Positions 1 to 8,460 of a DNA stretch of 64,000 nucleotides are shown piece after piece. Position 1 is the stretch's first letter. Every line of letters starts with the position of its first letter. The DNA is taken from positions 123,514 to 187,513 of the forward strand of contig NZ_VTVA01000008.1 of assembly GCF_008638345.1 (NCBI RefSeq), read 5' to 3'. The position numbers and the translations under genes are program-made. The notes under the pieces are model-generated. The model had not been told where the DNA came from, ran no database searches, and saw nothing but the letters and a program-made list of their open reading frames with translations. This stretch comes from Pseudomonas saliphila (GTDB lineage: Bacteria; Pseudomonadota; Gammaproteobacteria; Pseudomonadales; Pseudomonadaceae).

Positions 1-770
1 GTCGAGACCGTGATGACCTCGTCTACGTAATGCCGGCACACTTCAAAGGTATGCTTGCCGACCTGCGCTACCGCCACACCATCTGCAAACAGGCCGACCT
101 GACTCAAGGTCACCCGTTTACCGGCCGCCAGTGCAGCCTGCAGACAATTCGACTCGTCCGGCTCCACGCCAATCACCTTGATGTCCGGCCGCAGATACTT
201 CACGTAGGCGGCGATCCCGGCGATCAGCCCACCGCCGCCAACAGGAACGAAGATGGCATCCAGGGCGCCATGGTGCTGACGCAGAATCTCCATGGCGACG
301 GTGCCTTGACCGGCGATGGTGTCAGGGTCGTCGTAAGGATGGATATACACCAGGCCTTTTTCGTCGACCAGCTTCTGCGAATAGGCCAGCGCCTCATCGA
401 AGGCATCGCCATGCAGCACAACCTTTGCACCGCGGGCGCGCACGGCCTTCACTTTGATTTCAGGTGTGGTGCGCGGCATTACGATGGTCGCCTTCACGCC
501 CATGTGGCGCGCAGCAAGCGCCAGACCCTGCGCGTGATTGCCGGCGGAAGCGGTAACCACGCCGCAGGCACGCTGCTCATCGGTCAATTGCGCCAGCTTG
601 TTGTAGGCGCCGCGAATCTTGAAGGAAAAAACCGGCTGCAAATCCTCGCGCTTAAGCAACACCGTGTTGCCCAGCCGCTCGGAGAGAAAGGGCGCGGCGT
701 GAATAGGTGTCTCGACCGCCACGTCATACACGCGCGAGCAGAGGATTTTCTTGACGTAGGATTCGAGCAT
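1..770 (-). CDS. ilvA: Threonine ammonia-lyase, biosynthetic (partial, C-terminal part off window)
   Basis: Deaminates threonine to 2-oxobutanoate, the first committed step of isoleucine synthesis, in the cytoplasm. The reverse strand stays open from an ATG at 770 to the window edge and gives 256 codons of a fold-type II PLP enzyme. The PLP-lysine motif QPVFSFKIRGAYNK lies near residue 50; the asparagine loop SAGNHAQG and the glycine loop PVGGGGLIAG follow. QPVFSFK is the form seen in biosynthetic enzymes (the catabolic TdcB form differs), and divergent rpiA next door matches the Pseudomonas ilvA1-rpiA order. The C-terminal regulatory ACT-like domains expected of a roughly 500-residue IlvA lie beyond the left edge, so biosynthetic type is inferred, not seen. 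Confidence 0.93.
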   Translation of the reverse strand, partial: MLESYVKKILCSRVYDVAVETPIHAAPFLSERLGNTVLLKREDLQPVFSFKIRGAYNKLAQLTDEQRACGVVTASAGNHAQGLALAARHMGVKATIVMPRTTPEIKVKAVRARGAKVVLHGDAFDEALAYSQKLVDEKGLVYIHPYDDPDTIAGQGTVAMEILRQHHGALDAIFVPVGGGGLIAGIAAYVKYLRPDIKVIGVEPDESNCLQAALAAGKRVTLSQVGLFADGVAVAQVGKHTFEVCRHYVDEVITVS

Positions 771-913
771 TGACCTTCAGCTTGTTGAGTTGAATGGAAT
801 CGGGCAGTTTAGGGTCTGACGCGCTCTGGTCGCAAGCGGTGTACGGCGGCACACCCCGCCCGCTTAATGCAAATGCGCTGCCGCGCCCCTACACGGCGTC
901 CACCAAGAGTCCG

Positions 914-919
914 TATAAT
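914..919 (+). promoter_or_regulatory. Candidate -10 element of rpiA
   Basis: A perfect TATAAT lies 36 bases upstream of the rpiA ATG in the 184-base divergent ilvA/rpiA spacer. No good -35 is visible 16-18 bases upstream (the sequence there is ACACGG-like), so the promoter may need an activator or may be fortuitous. Confidence 0.4.
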
Positions 920-954
920 CGGCGGTCTATTCGCTGAATTTCGGAGAACGCGGC

Positions 955-1629
955 ATGACCCAGGACGAACTCAAACAAGCGGTTGCCCAAGCGGCGGTGG
1001 ATTTGCTGCGACCCAACCTGGAAGACAAGAGCGTCATCGGCGTCGGCACCGGCTCCACCGCCAACCACTTCATCGATGCGCTGGCCAAACACAAGGCCTA
1101 CTTCGATGGCGCCGTGGCCAGCTCCGAGGCCACTGCCGAGCGCCTGAAAAGCCACGGCATTCCGGTTTACGACCTCAATAGCGTCGCCAGCCTCGATTAC
1201 TACGTCGACGGCGCTGACGAAGCCAACAAACATCTGGAACTGATCAAGGGCGGCGGCGCAGCACTGACCCGCGAGAAAATCGTCGCTGCGGTGGCACGCA
1301 CCTTCGTCTGCATAGCGGATGACAGCAAGCTGGTCACCACGCTGGGAGCATTTCCATTACCGGTTGAAGTCATCCCCATGGCCCGCAGTCATGTTGCCCG
1401 GGAAATCGTCAGACTCGGCGGCGACCCTGTCTACCGCGAAGGGGTGGTGACCGATAACGGCAACGTGATACTCGACGTGCACAACATGCAGATCGTTGAT
1501 CCGCGCGGGCTCGAAGAAAAGCTCAACGCTATTGTCGGCGTGGTATGCAGTGGTTTGTTCGCCGCGCGCCCTGCGGACATCCTGTTGCTGGGCACCAGTG
1601 ACGGCGTAAAAACCCTCAAGAAAGACTGA
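955..1629 (+). CDS. rpiA: Ribose-5-phosphate isomerase A
   Basis: Interconverts ribose 5-phosphate and ribulose 5-phosphate in the non-oxidative pentose phosphate pathway, cytoplasmic. The 224-residue product has the usual RpiA length. It shows the phosphate-binding loop GTGST (31-35), the substrate loop DGADE (85-89) and KGGGAA (98-103), followed by the catalytic glutamate region near 107. The ATG at 955 has a GGAGAA Shine-Dalgarno about 8 bases upstream. Divergent from ilvA; convergent with the FAH gene after an 18-base gap that holds no hairpin terminator. Confidence 0.97.
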   Translation: MTQDELKQAVAQAAVDLLRPNLEDKSVIGVGTGSTANHFIDALAKHKAYFDGAVASSEATAERLKSHGIPVYDLNSVASLDYYVDGADEANKHLELIKGGGAALTREKIVAAVARTFVCIADDSKLVTTLGAFPLPVEVIPMARSHVAREIVRLGGDPVYREGVVTDNGNVILDVHNMQIVDPRGLEEKLNAIVGVVCSGLFAARPADILLLGTSDGVKTLKKD

Positions 1630-1647
1630 GCTGAAAACCGCGAAAGG

Positions 1648-2313
1648 CTATCCGACTACCCGCGTCGATTGCTCAAGCACACCCGGAATCGACAGCTCCA
1701 GCTGATCCCCCGGGTTTAACACGCCCACACCTGCGGGCGTACCGGTGATCACCACGTCGCCGGGCTGCAGGGTGAATACCTCGGCGATCTGCCGCAACAG
1801 GGTGAGAATTGGCGTGATCATCTCAGCGCTGTTGCCCTGCTGACGTACCTCGCCGTTGATCTTCAGCTGCAGCGGAATGTCGGTAAACATCAGACCCGCA
1901 GGCGCAACAAAGCTCGATAAGGGGCACGCTCCGTCGAATGCCTTGGCCCGTTCCCAGGGATGTGACTTGGCCTTGAGCTGGTCCTGCAATTCACGCAGGG
2001 TGAGATCCAGTGCCAGACCAATACCGCAGATGGCCGCCGCAGCCTGATCTTCGCTGACATCGCCACTCAGCGTTTCGCCGATCAGCAGGGCTATCTCGGT
2101 TTCGTAATGCACAGGACCGCGCCGAGGCGACAGCACTACGTCATCAGTCAAGGGCACCACGGCGGTAGCCGGCTTGATGAACAGCAGAGGCTCGGTTGGA
2201 ACCGGGTTGTTCAGTTCGCGGGCATGCTCGGCATAGTTGCGACCGACGCAAACCACCTTGCCTACCGGAAGATCAAGGGGCGTCCCGTCAAGATAAGCGT
2301 GCTGATATGGCAT
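1648..2313 (-). CDS. Fumarylacetoacetate hydrolase (FAH) family protein
   Basis: Member of the FAH superfamily, which hydrolyses or decarboxylates acylpyruvates and related oxo-acids with a divalent metal. At 221 residues it is the single-domain YcgM/FAHD1 type (acylpyruvase or oxaloacetate decarboxylase in characterised relatives). Visible motifs are CVGRNYAEHA (22-31), the metal ligands E71 and E73 in HYETEIAL and D103 in ALDLTLRE, and GTPAGVG near the C terminus. The ATG at 2313 has AGGA eight bases upstream. It runs the same way as the D-2-hydroxyglutarate dehydrogenase gene 56 bases upstream and may share its transcript. Substrate not determinable from sequence. Confidence 0.9.
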   Translation of the reverse strand: MPYQHAYLDGTPLDLPVGKVVCVGRNYAEHARELNNPVPTEPLLFIKPATAVVPLTDDVVLSPRRGPVHYETEIALLIGETLSGDVSEDQAAAAICGIGLALDLTLRELQDQLKAKSHPWERAKAFDGACPLSSFVAPAGLMFTDIPLQLKINGEVRQQGNSAEMITPILTLLRQIAEVFTLQPGDVVITGTPAGVGVLNPGDQLELSIPGVLEQSTRVVG

Positions 2314-2369
2314 GGGATGATTCCTGCATTATAAGGGCCTGCTGCTAACAAGCCTGGACTGAAACTGGC

Positions 2370-3764
2370 TCAAACAGCGAAGATCTTGCCCGGGTTCATG
2401 ATGCCATTCGGGTCGAACACTGCCTTGATCGACTTCATGACCGCGATTTCCGCTTCACTGCGACTATAGGTCAGATAATCGCGTTTGGTCATGCCAACAC
2501 CGTGCTCGGCGGAGATCGAGCCGTTATATTTCTGCACGATCTCGAACACCCATTTATTGACCGTCGCACAGCGGGCAAAGAAGTCGTCCTTGGACAGGCT
2601 CTCGGGTTTGAGGATATTCAAGTGCAGATTACCGTCACCAATATGGCCGAACCAGACGATTTCGAAGTCCGGATAATGCTCACCGACGATGTTGTCGATA
2701 TCGTGCAGGAACGCCGGCACCTGGCCGACAGTGACCGAAATGTCGTTCTTGTAAGGTGTCCAGTGGGCAATGGTTTCGGAGATAAACTCGCGGAGCTTCC
2801 ACAGGTTCTGCAGTTGTTGCTCGCTCTGGCTCATCACGCCATCCAGCACCCAGCCCTGCTCGACGCAATGCTCGAAGGTTTCCAGTGCCTGGGTGGCGAT
2901 CTCTTCGCTGATCGCCTCGAACTCGAGTAGCGCATAGAAGGGGCACTGGGTATCGAAGGGCGCCGGCACATCACCGCGCGCCAGGACCTTGGCCATCGCC
3001 TTGTCGGAGAAAAACTCGAATGCCGTCAGATCGAGCTTGCCCTGAAAGGCATGCAGGACTGGCATGATCGAATCGAAATCCGCTGTGCCCAGTACCATCG
3101 CCGTCAGATTGCGTGGCGCACGCTCCAGACGCATGGTCGCCTCGACCACAAAGCCCAGTGTGCCCTCGGCACCGATAAACAACTGCCGCAGGTCGTACCC
3201 GGTGGCGTTCTTGATCAGGTCCTTGTTCAACTCAAGCAGCTCGCCGGTGCCGGTCACGACTTTCAGCCCGGCGACCCAGTTGCGGGTCATGCCATAACGA
3301 ATCACCTTGATGCCGCCGGCATTGGTACCGATATTGCCGCCGATCTGGCTGGAGCCGGCCGAGGCGAAATCCACCGGGTAGTACAAGCCTTTATCTTCCG
3401 CGAACTGCTGAAGCTGCGCGGTGACCACGCCCGGCTGGCAGACCACCGAGCGGTCGAACTCGTTGAAAGCGAGGATCTGGTTCATGTAATCGAAGGACAC
3501 CACGATCTCACCATTGGCCGCCACAGCCGCGGCCGATAACCCGGTGCGACCGCCCGAGGGCACCAGCGCCAGCTTCTGCTCGTTGGCGAAACGCACCAGC
3601 GCCTGCACCTGTTCAACGGTCCGGGGAAACACTACGGCCAACGGCGCTGGCTCGAAATGCTTGGTCCAGTCCTTGCCCCAGTTATTCAAGGTTTCGGCAT
3701 CAACACGCACCTTGTCAGGCTCAACCAGGGTCTTCAGGGTATCGATCACGGCTTCAGGGGTCAT
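2370..3764 (-). CDS. D-2-hydroxyglutarate dehydrogenase (FAD-binding)
   Basis: FAD-linked enzyme that oxidises D-2-hydroxyglutarate to 2-oxoglutarate. In Pseudomonas stutzeri this activity is coupled to SerA, which makes D-2-hydroxyglutarate as a side reaction. The reading frame extends to a GTG at 3809, but the ATG at 3764 gives 464 residues, the known family length, with MTPEAVIDTLK at the start. The FAD PP-loop motif is PSGGRTGLS (69-77), followed by QIGGNIGTNAGG; the C-terminal FAD-oxidase_C part carries HIGDGNLHLNI and EHGVGMTKRDYL. Divergent from serA, which strongly supports the assignment. SdhA-type D-lactate dehydrogenases share the fold but not this neighbour. Confidence 0.93.
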   Translation of the reverse strand: MTPEAVIDTLKTLVEPDKVRVDAETLNNWGKDWTKHFEPAPLAVVFPRTVEQVQALVRFANEQKLALVPSGGRTGLSAAAVAANGEIVVSFDYMNQILAFNEFDRSVVCQPGVVTAQLQQFAEDKGLYYPVDFASAGSSQIGGNIGTNAGGIKVIRYGMTRNWVAGLKVVTGTGELLELNKDLIKNATGYDLRQLFIGAEGTLGFVVEATMRLERAPRNLTAMVLGTADFDSIMPVLHAFQGKLDLTAFEFFSDKAMAKVLARGDVPAPFDTQCPFYALLEFEAISEEIATQALETFEHCVEQGWVLDGVMSQSEQQLQNLWKLREFISETIAHWTPYKNDISVTVGQVPAFLHDIDNIVGEHYPDFEIVWFGHIGDGNLHLNILKPESLSKDDFFARCATVNKWVFEIVQKYNGSISAEHGVGMTKRDYLTYSRSEAEIAVMKSIKAVFDPNGIMNPGKIFAV

Positions 3765-3940
3765 GGCTGCTCTCAAACGAAATTCATGCTGCGCAGGAAT
3801 AGATTTCACGCAGCGACCGGCATCAAAAAAAGGAGATTATGCTAGCATACGCGGCTTCCAACACAGGACACTTCTGTCGGCCACCAAGCCGCAAAGCGCT
3901 CCCGGCTCATTTCATCAGTACTACGGGAAACATTTACACC

Positions 3941-5170
3941 ATGGCCATCACCTCGCTGGACAAAAGCAAGATCAAGTTTCTGCTCCTCGAGGGTGTGCAC
4001 CAGACTGCCGTCGACACGCTAAAGGCAGCCGGTTACACCAACATCGATTATCACGCTGGCTCGCTGCCTGATGAGCAGCTCAAGGAAGCGATTGCTGACG
4101 CGCACTTTGTCGGCATCCGCTCACGCAGCCAGTTGACCGAAGATGTGTTCCGTCATGCCAACAAACTGATCGCCGTTGGGTGTTTCTGCATTGGCACCAA
4201 CCAGGTTGACCTTGACGCCGCCCGTGAGCGCGGCATCGCCGTATTCAATGCGCCCTACTCCAACACCCGTTCGGTGGCCGAACTGGTACTGGCCGAAGCC
4301 ATCCTGTTGCTGCGCGGCGTGCCTGAGAAGAACGCAGTTGCCCACCGCGGCGGCTGGCTGAAAAGCGCGACCAACTCCTTCGAAATCCGTGGCAAGAAGC
4401 TGGGCATCATCGGCTACGGCTCCATTGGTACGCAGCTGTCCGTCCTCGCCGAAGGGCTGGGCATGCAGGTGATTTTCTATGATGTGGTCACCAAGCTGCC
4501 GCTGGGCAACGCCAATCAGGTTGGCTCGTTGACCGAATTGCTCGGCGAAGCAGACATCGTGACCCTGCATGTTCCGGAAACTGCCGCGACCAAGTGGATG
4601 ATCGGTGAGAAGGAAATCCGCGCAATGAAGAAAGGCGGGATCCTGATCAACGCCGCGCGCGGCACCGTAGTCGACATTGAGGCCCTGGCGGCTGCGCTGG
4701 CTGACAAGCATCTCAACGGCGCCGCCATCGACGTCTTCCCGGTCGAGCCCCGCTCCAACAACGACGAGTTCATCTCGCCGCTACGCGAATTCGACAATTG
4801 CCTGCTGACGCCACACGTCGGCGGCTCCACCATGGAAGCGCAGGCCAATATTGGTCTGGAAGTGGCGGAGAAGCTGGTGCGTTATAGCGACAACGGCACC
4901 TCCATCACCTCGGTCAACTTTCCGGAAGTCGCCCTGCCGTCGCATCCTGGCAAGCACCGTTTGTTGCATATCCACCAGAACGTGCCCGGCGTAATGAGCG
5001 AGATCAACCGGGTGTTCGCCGAGAATGGCATCAACATCTGCGGTCAGTTCCTGCAGACCAACGAGAAAGTGGGATATGTGGTGATCGACGTCGATGCTGC
5101 CTATTCCGACCTGGCTCTGGAGAAGATCCTGCAGGTCAAGGGCACCATTCGCAGCCGCGTCTTGTTCTGA
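3941..5170 (+). CDS. serA: D-3-phosphoglycerate dehydrogenase
   Basis: Catalyses the first step of serine synthesis (3-phosphoglycerate to 3-phosphohydroxypyruvate with NAD+), cytoplasmic. From the ATG at 3941 the product is 409 residues, the size of the E. coli-type enzyme. The open frame starts 102 bases earlier, but that extension has no Shine-Dalgarno and does not look like family sequence. Features: substrate domain with CFCIGTNQVDL, NAD-binding GIIGYGSIG near residue 158, catalytic ARGTVVD and PHVGGST, then a C-terminal ACT domain (from about 338, LHIHQNVPGVMSEIN) that mediates serine feedback inhibition in the family. Divergent from D-2-hydroxyglutarate dehydrogenase, its metabolic partner. 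Confidence 0.97.
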   Translation: MAITSLDKSKIKFLLLEGVHQTAVDTLKAAGYTNIDYHAGSLPDEQLKEAIADAHFVGIRSRSQLTEDVFRHANKLIAVGCFCIGTNQVDLDAARERGIAVFNAPYSNTRSVAELVLAEAILLLRGVPEKNAVAHRGGWLKSATNSFEIRGKKLGIIGYGSIGTQLSVLAEGLGMQVIFYDVVTKLPLGNANQVGSLTELLGEADIVTLHVPETAATKWMIGEKEIRAMKKGGILINAARGTVVDIEALAAALADKHLNGAAIDVFPVEPRSNNDEFISPLREFDNCLLTPHVGGSTMEAQANIGLEVAEKLVRYSDNGTSITSVNFPEVALPSHPGKHRLLHIHQNVPGVMSEINRVFAENGINICGQFLQTNEKVGYVVIDVDAAYSDLALEKILQVKGTIRSRVLF

Positions 5171-5187
5171 GCGATCGGATTGAATTG

Positions 5188-5210
5188 GGCGGCGGGGCAA
5201 TCCTGCCGCC
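5188..5210. terminator. Weak hairpin between convergent serA and DUF523
   Basis: GGCGGC (5188-5193) pairs with GCCGCC (5205-5210) around an 11-base loop in the 43-base convergent spacer. It lacks a clear T-tract on either strand, so terminator function is only plausible. Confidence 0.3.
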
Positions 5211-5213
5211 TGT

Positions 5214-5702
5214 TCAGTTGGCTGCTACATCCAGCAGCGCTGCCAGTTGCTCCAGCTCGTCCTCGTTGAACACCCGCACCCCCGCCTGCCTCAATGCCGC
5301 CGCTGTCACCCCTTCACCCGCTACCTTGCGTCCGGTGAATGTACCGTCGTAGTTTTCATGGTTACCGCAGGAGGGACTGCGCGCCTTGAGAACGGCGAAT
5401 CGAATGCCGTGTTGTTCCACCAGCTGTAACGCCCGTTGCGCACCGCGCAGAAATTCGGGGGTCACGTCATGCCCGGTCACGGTCCGCACCTTCAGCTCGC
5501 CTGCGAGCACGGCTGCACCCTGTCCGCCGGGTATTTCCGCAGGCGGACGCGGCGTCGGTAATCCGCCGACCACTTCCGGGCACACAGCCATTACTCGCCC
5601 CTCAGCCTGCCAGCGTTGCAGCAGGGTGAACGGCCCGCCAGCGCCGCCATCGTAGCGAACCGGTTGACCGAGCAGGCAACTGCTGACGAGTATCTTGTCC
5701 AT
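5214..5702 (-). CDS. DUF523 family protein
   Basis: Conserved small cytoplasmic protein of unknown function (YbbK/DUF523). It has the family's two cysteine motifs, SSCLLGQPVRYDGG at the N terminus and KARSPSCG in the middle, which suggest metal, Fe-S or thiol chemistry, plus AVCPEVVGGLPTPRPPAE. The open frame allows ATGs at 5720, 5717 and 5702; I chose 5702 because MDKILVSSC matches the usual family start, and GGAAAG precedes it. It follows the 2OG oxygenase gene on the same strand with a short gap and probably shares its transcript. Confidence 0.85.
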   Translation of the reverse strand: MDKILVSSCLLGQPVRYDGGAGGPFTLLQRWQAEGRVMAVCPEVVGGLPTPRPPAEIPGGQGAAVLAGELKVRTVTGHDVTPEFLRGAQRALQLVEQHGIRFAVLKARSPSCGNHENYDGTFTGRKVAGEGVTAAALRQAGVRVFNEDELEQLAALLDVAAN

Positions 5703-5723
5703 CAGGCTTTCCATCATCAAATG

Positions 5724-6374
5724 CTAGCGCAGCAATGGATTAAGCGGGCGGCGGCGAAACCAGCCAACCAGGCTGGCGCGTTCCTTATGCGCCTCAAGCA
5801 CCTCATGCAGTATGCGGTCGCTCATGAACACCACCAGCGTACCGCCGATCGGCGCTATGTCGACCACGCCGTCCTTGAGATGCATACGCAACTCGCCACC
5901 ATCGCCTGGCTGCCAGTGCTGGTTGAGATAAGCCACCACTGACACCATGCGCAGGGGGTTGTTCTTGAAACGATCCAGGTGCTTGCTGTAACCGGCACCG
6001 GGGGGATACAAGGCGAAATGCGTTTCAAAGCTGTCGAGCCCGAGAAACAGAGCGCGATTGAGCGTTACGCGCAACTGCTCAAGACACTGCAAATACGCGT
6101 CCTGGCATGCCTGGGGTGAGCAGTCATCCAGCCAACGGGTGTAATCGCCGCGGATTTCCGGCACCACCGCCAGATCCGATCCCTGACCGATAGCCGCCGG
6201 GGTCAGTGCATCGTTTTCCCACATCTGACGACAGGCCTGCCCCAGCGCTGCGACCAGCTCGGCGGGGAACACCGCCGACTGAACCGACCAGCCTTTGGCC
6301 GCCAGATCGTCGGCCACCTGCTCAAAGCAGCTGGATACCGCCACGGGGAACTCGGACATCGATGGTTTACTCAA
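5724..6374 (-). CDS. 2-oxoglutarate/Fe(II)-dependent oxygenase (prolyl-4-hydroxylase-like fold)
   Basis: Predicted hydroxylase using Fe(II), O2 and 2-oxoglutarate. The 216-residue product shows the double-stranded beta-helix signature: HxD (H132, D134 in GYSKHLDRF), distal H190 in DRILHEVL and the 2OG-binding arginine near 199, with GWFRRRPLNPLLR at the end. The start is ambiguous: a TTG at 6374 has AAGG seven bases upstream, while an ATG at 6359 would drop five residues. Bacterial relatives near this size are often annotated as 2OG-Fe(II) oxygenase or proline hydroxylase; the substrate is unknown. DUF523 follows directly downstream. Confidence 0.82.
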   Translation of the reverse strand: MSKPSMSEFPVAVSSCFEQVADDLAAKGWSVQSAVFPAELVAALGQACRQMWENDALTPAAIGQGSDLAVVPEIRGDYTRWLDDCSPQACQDAYLQCLEQLRVTLNRALFLGLDSFETHFALYPPGAGYSKHLDRFKNNPLRMVSVVAYLNQHWQPGDGGELRMHLKDGVVDIAPIGGTLVVFMSDRILHEVLEAHKERASLVGWFRRRPLNPLLR

Positions 6375-6562
6375 TAAGAACCTTGGAGTCAGCCGGTCGG
6401 CTGGACAGAATCGATCCGGAACAGGATCGACGTCATTGTAGCCCGATCACCAGACTCTGTTTATATTTCGTAACGATCGCTACCAGGTCAACCAACACTG
6501 GAGCTCGACAAGCTCGCGACTCCAGCGGACACTACTTCGCCATCCCCACTATTGAGACATCA

Positions 6563-7318
6563 ATGCGCCTGACTGCTCTGCACACCCTGATTCTGACCGT
6601 TCTGGCTAGCCTGTTGCTTCATACCCTGCCCGCCAACGCTGCCCCGGGCTCGACCGCAGCGCTGTATCAGGCCTCGGGCATGAATCAGCACCAGGAGCAC
6701 TTCCAGTTTGCTCTCAAGGCGGCGCAGCAGCGTTACGCCCAGCAGCTTCCGGCGAGCGTATATGAAACCCTGGTTACCCACAGCAATCTGCGTTTTGCCC
6801 CCAAGGGCATGCACGATCGCGCCCTGGCACGCTTGGCACTGACCCTTCAGGACGAGGATCAGAGTCAGGCGCTGGCCTTTTATGACAGCGTGCTGGGCCG
6901 GGCAGTCGTCAATGCCGAAACACGCGCCACCTCACCCGCCTCGATCGTTGCCATGCAACGCGGCTTGCCGGCACTCCAGTTGAGCCCCGAGCGACGCGCG
7001 CAGGTCGAACGACTGAGCGAACTATTGCCAGCGCTGGACATTGGCGTTGAAGTCTCGCTATCACTCGCCAGTCTGGCAGCTGCCAGCGCTAACAGCTTTC
7101 TCGGTGGTCTGATGCAGATCCCGGAATCGGTGGTCACCAGCCGTCGCGGCGACCTTCGCAACCAGATGCAGCCCAATCTTCCGTCGACCTTGGCGCACGT
7201 CTATCGCGACCTGAGCGACGAAGAACTGGCGGGATTGATCAAGTGGAGCGAGTCGGAGCATGGCAAGCTGTTTTATAGTGCGGTGGAACTGGCCGTACGC
7301 GACGCGCTGAATCCCTGA
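6563..7318 (+). CDS. Secreted DUF2059-type protein
   Basis: Predicted periplasmic protein of 251 residues with no assigned function. An Sec signal peptide covers about residues 1-25 (hydrophobic TLILTVLASLLLHTL, cleavage after PANA). The rest is helical. Its C-terminal part (HVYRDLSDEELAGLIKW, SEHGKLFYSAVE) resembles the DUF2059 pattern of a helix followed by a stretch ending in G-x-x-F/Y. The frame is open upstream to 6206, but only the ATG at 6563 places the signal peptide at the N terminus. Convergent with the alpha/beta hydrolase gene. Family call is by pattern, not search. Confidence 0.72.
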   Translation: MRLTALHTLILTVLASLLLHTLPANAAPGSTAALYQASGMNQHQEHFQFALKAAQQRYAQQLPASVYETLVTHSNLRFAPKGMHDRALARLALTLQDEDQSQALAFYDSVLGRAVVNAETRATSPASIVAMQRGLPALQLSPERRAQVERLSELLPALDIGVEVSLSLASLAAASANSFLGGLMQIPESVVTSRRGDLRNQMQPNLPSTLAHVYRDLSDEELAGLIKWSESEHGKLFYSAVELAVRDALNP

Positions 7319-7358
7319 GCGCCGACGCTATCGGGCTCAGACCAGCACAGGGACTGTA

Positions 7359-8291
7359 TCAGTAGCCCAGTCGGTCGCTCAGCCAGTCCAGATATTCCTT
7401 GCGCAGCGCCTTGCCTTCATTGGCAAGGTGATGCCGGGCCTTGGGCAGGTAGAGCAGGTCAGGGGCATCGAACTTTTCCTGCAGAACCTTGATATTGTGC
7501 TGCCAATCCACAGTGCCATCTGCCTGACCCTGAATAATCAGCGGACGGTGCGAGGAAGGTGTAGCTGACTCAATGCGCGGAATCCATTTCTCCAGCGCCT
7601 GAACCCAGGCAACCGGCAGTATTTGCGCCTGAAGCGGATCGCGCTCGCGGATGAATGCGAGAAAATCCGGATCATTGGAATTGTCGGTAAAACGCCTGCC
7701 TAGCTGCTGGATAAAACCGCCAAGCAACTTGAGGCTCATCTGCGACATCCCCCATTGGCGCGGGCGAACCAACGGGGCCATCAGGATACTTTCGCCCGTC
7801 TCGGTCGGCATCTCACCGTGCAGCAAGCGGTCTATCAGTATCGCACCACCGGTGCTCTGCCCGAGAAAATGCCAGGGCCCCGGCAAGTTCCACTCCGCAG
7901 CGCGCTGCAGCACCCCATCCAGCGCCTTCTGGTAACGCAGAAAGCAATCAATGCTCGCTCTGTCACCGCTGGACAGGCCGTGTCCCGGCAAATCGAAGGC
8001 GAGCACGGCCAACTTGTGCCCCAGCGCCCACCGAATCAGATGCCGGTACAGGCCCATGTGGTCGTAATACCCATGCAGGATGACCAGCGTGCCTTTCGCC
8101 TGCGGCGGTCGCCACATCTGAACTGCCAGATCAAACCCGTCAGCGTGCACCTTGCCGAGGTGCTGTTCGACATGCCGACTGAAATCGATGCCATAGTAAC
8201 CAGCATACTTAAGCGCAGCCGCATCCGATGGCCTGCCCGGCTCAAGCTCCGGCAGGCCTTCGATCAGCAAATCGAGAAAAGCATGATCCAT
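7359..8291 (-). CDS. Alpha/beta hydrolase, monoglyceride lipase/lysophospholipase type
   Basis: Predicted serine hydrolase of the Hydrolase_4 (S33-like) group acting on lipid esters. Seen: oxyanion region LHGYYDH (73-78), FDLPGHGLSSGDR, nucleophile elbow GQSTGG with Ser146, acid QADGTVDW and histidine KARHHLANE. The product is 310 residues without signal peptide. ATGs at 8297 and 8291 are two codons apart; 8291 has GACGGA at better spacing. The nucleophile motif is G-Q-S-T-G rather than the common GHSMG of monoglyceride lipases. Divergent from glcB across about 170 bases. Confidence 0.85.
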   Translation of the reverse strand: MDHAFLDLLIEGLPELEPGRPSDAAALKYAGYYGIDFSRHVEQHLGKVHADGFDLAVQMWRPPQAKGTLVILHGYYDHMGLYRHLIRWALGHKLAVLAFDLPGHGLSSGDRASIDCFLRYQKALDGVLQRAAEWNLPGPWHFLGQSTGGAILIDRLLHGEMPTETGESILMAPLVRPRQWGMSQMSLKLLGGFIQQLGRRFTDNSNDPDFLAFIRERDPLQAQILPVAWVQALEKWIPRIESATPSSHRPLIIQGQADGTVDWQHNIKVLQEKFDAPDLLYLPKARHHLANEGKALRKEYLDWLSDRLGY

Positions 8292-8460
8292 TAACATTCC
8301 GTCATGATACGCCTAAGTTCGAACACAGAGCCCTTTGGGCAGCACGTTAGAATTCCACGTGCCGGGCATGATTTGCAACCTGTCATCGTGTAACATGCTG
8401 CCTCTCCAAATTCCACGTCCTGCGTGTTTGCGCAGGTTGTCTGCAGAGTGAGGGTTTTCC

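Noticed and set aside
30..773. 247-codon open frame on the plus strand
   Set aside because: It lies antisense to ilvA, whose reverse-strand product has clear PLP-enzyme motifs; the plus-strand translation has no domain pattern.
3839..3940. 34-codon N-terminal extension of serA
   Set aside because: It has no Shine-Dalgarno and does not resemble any SerA; the ATG at 3941 gives the family length.
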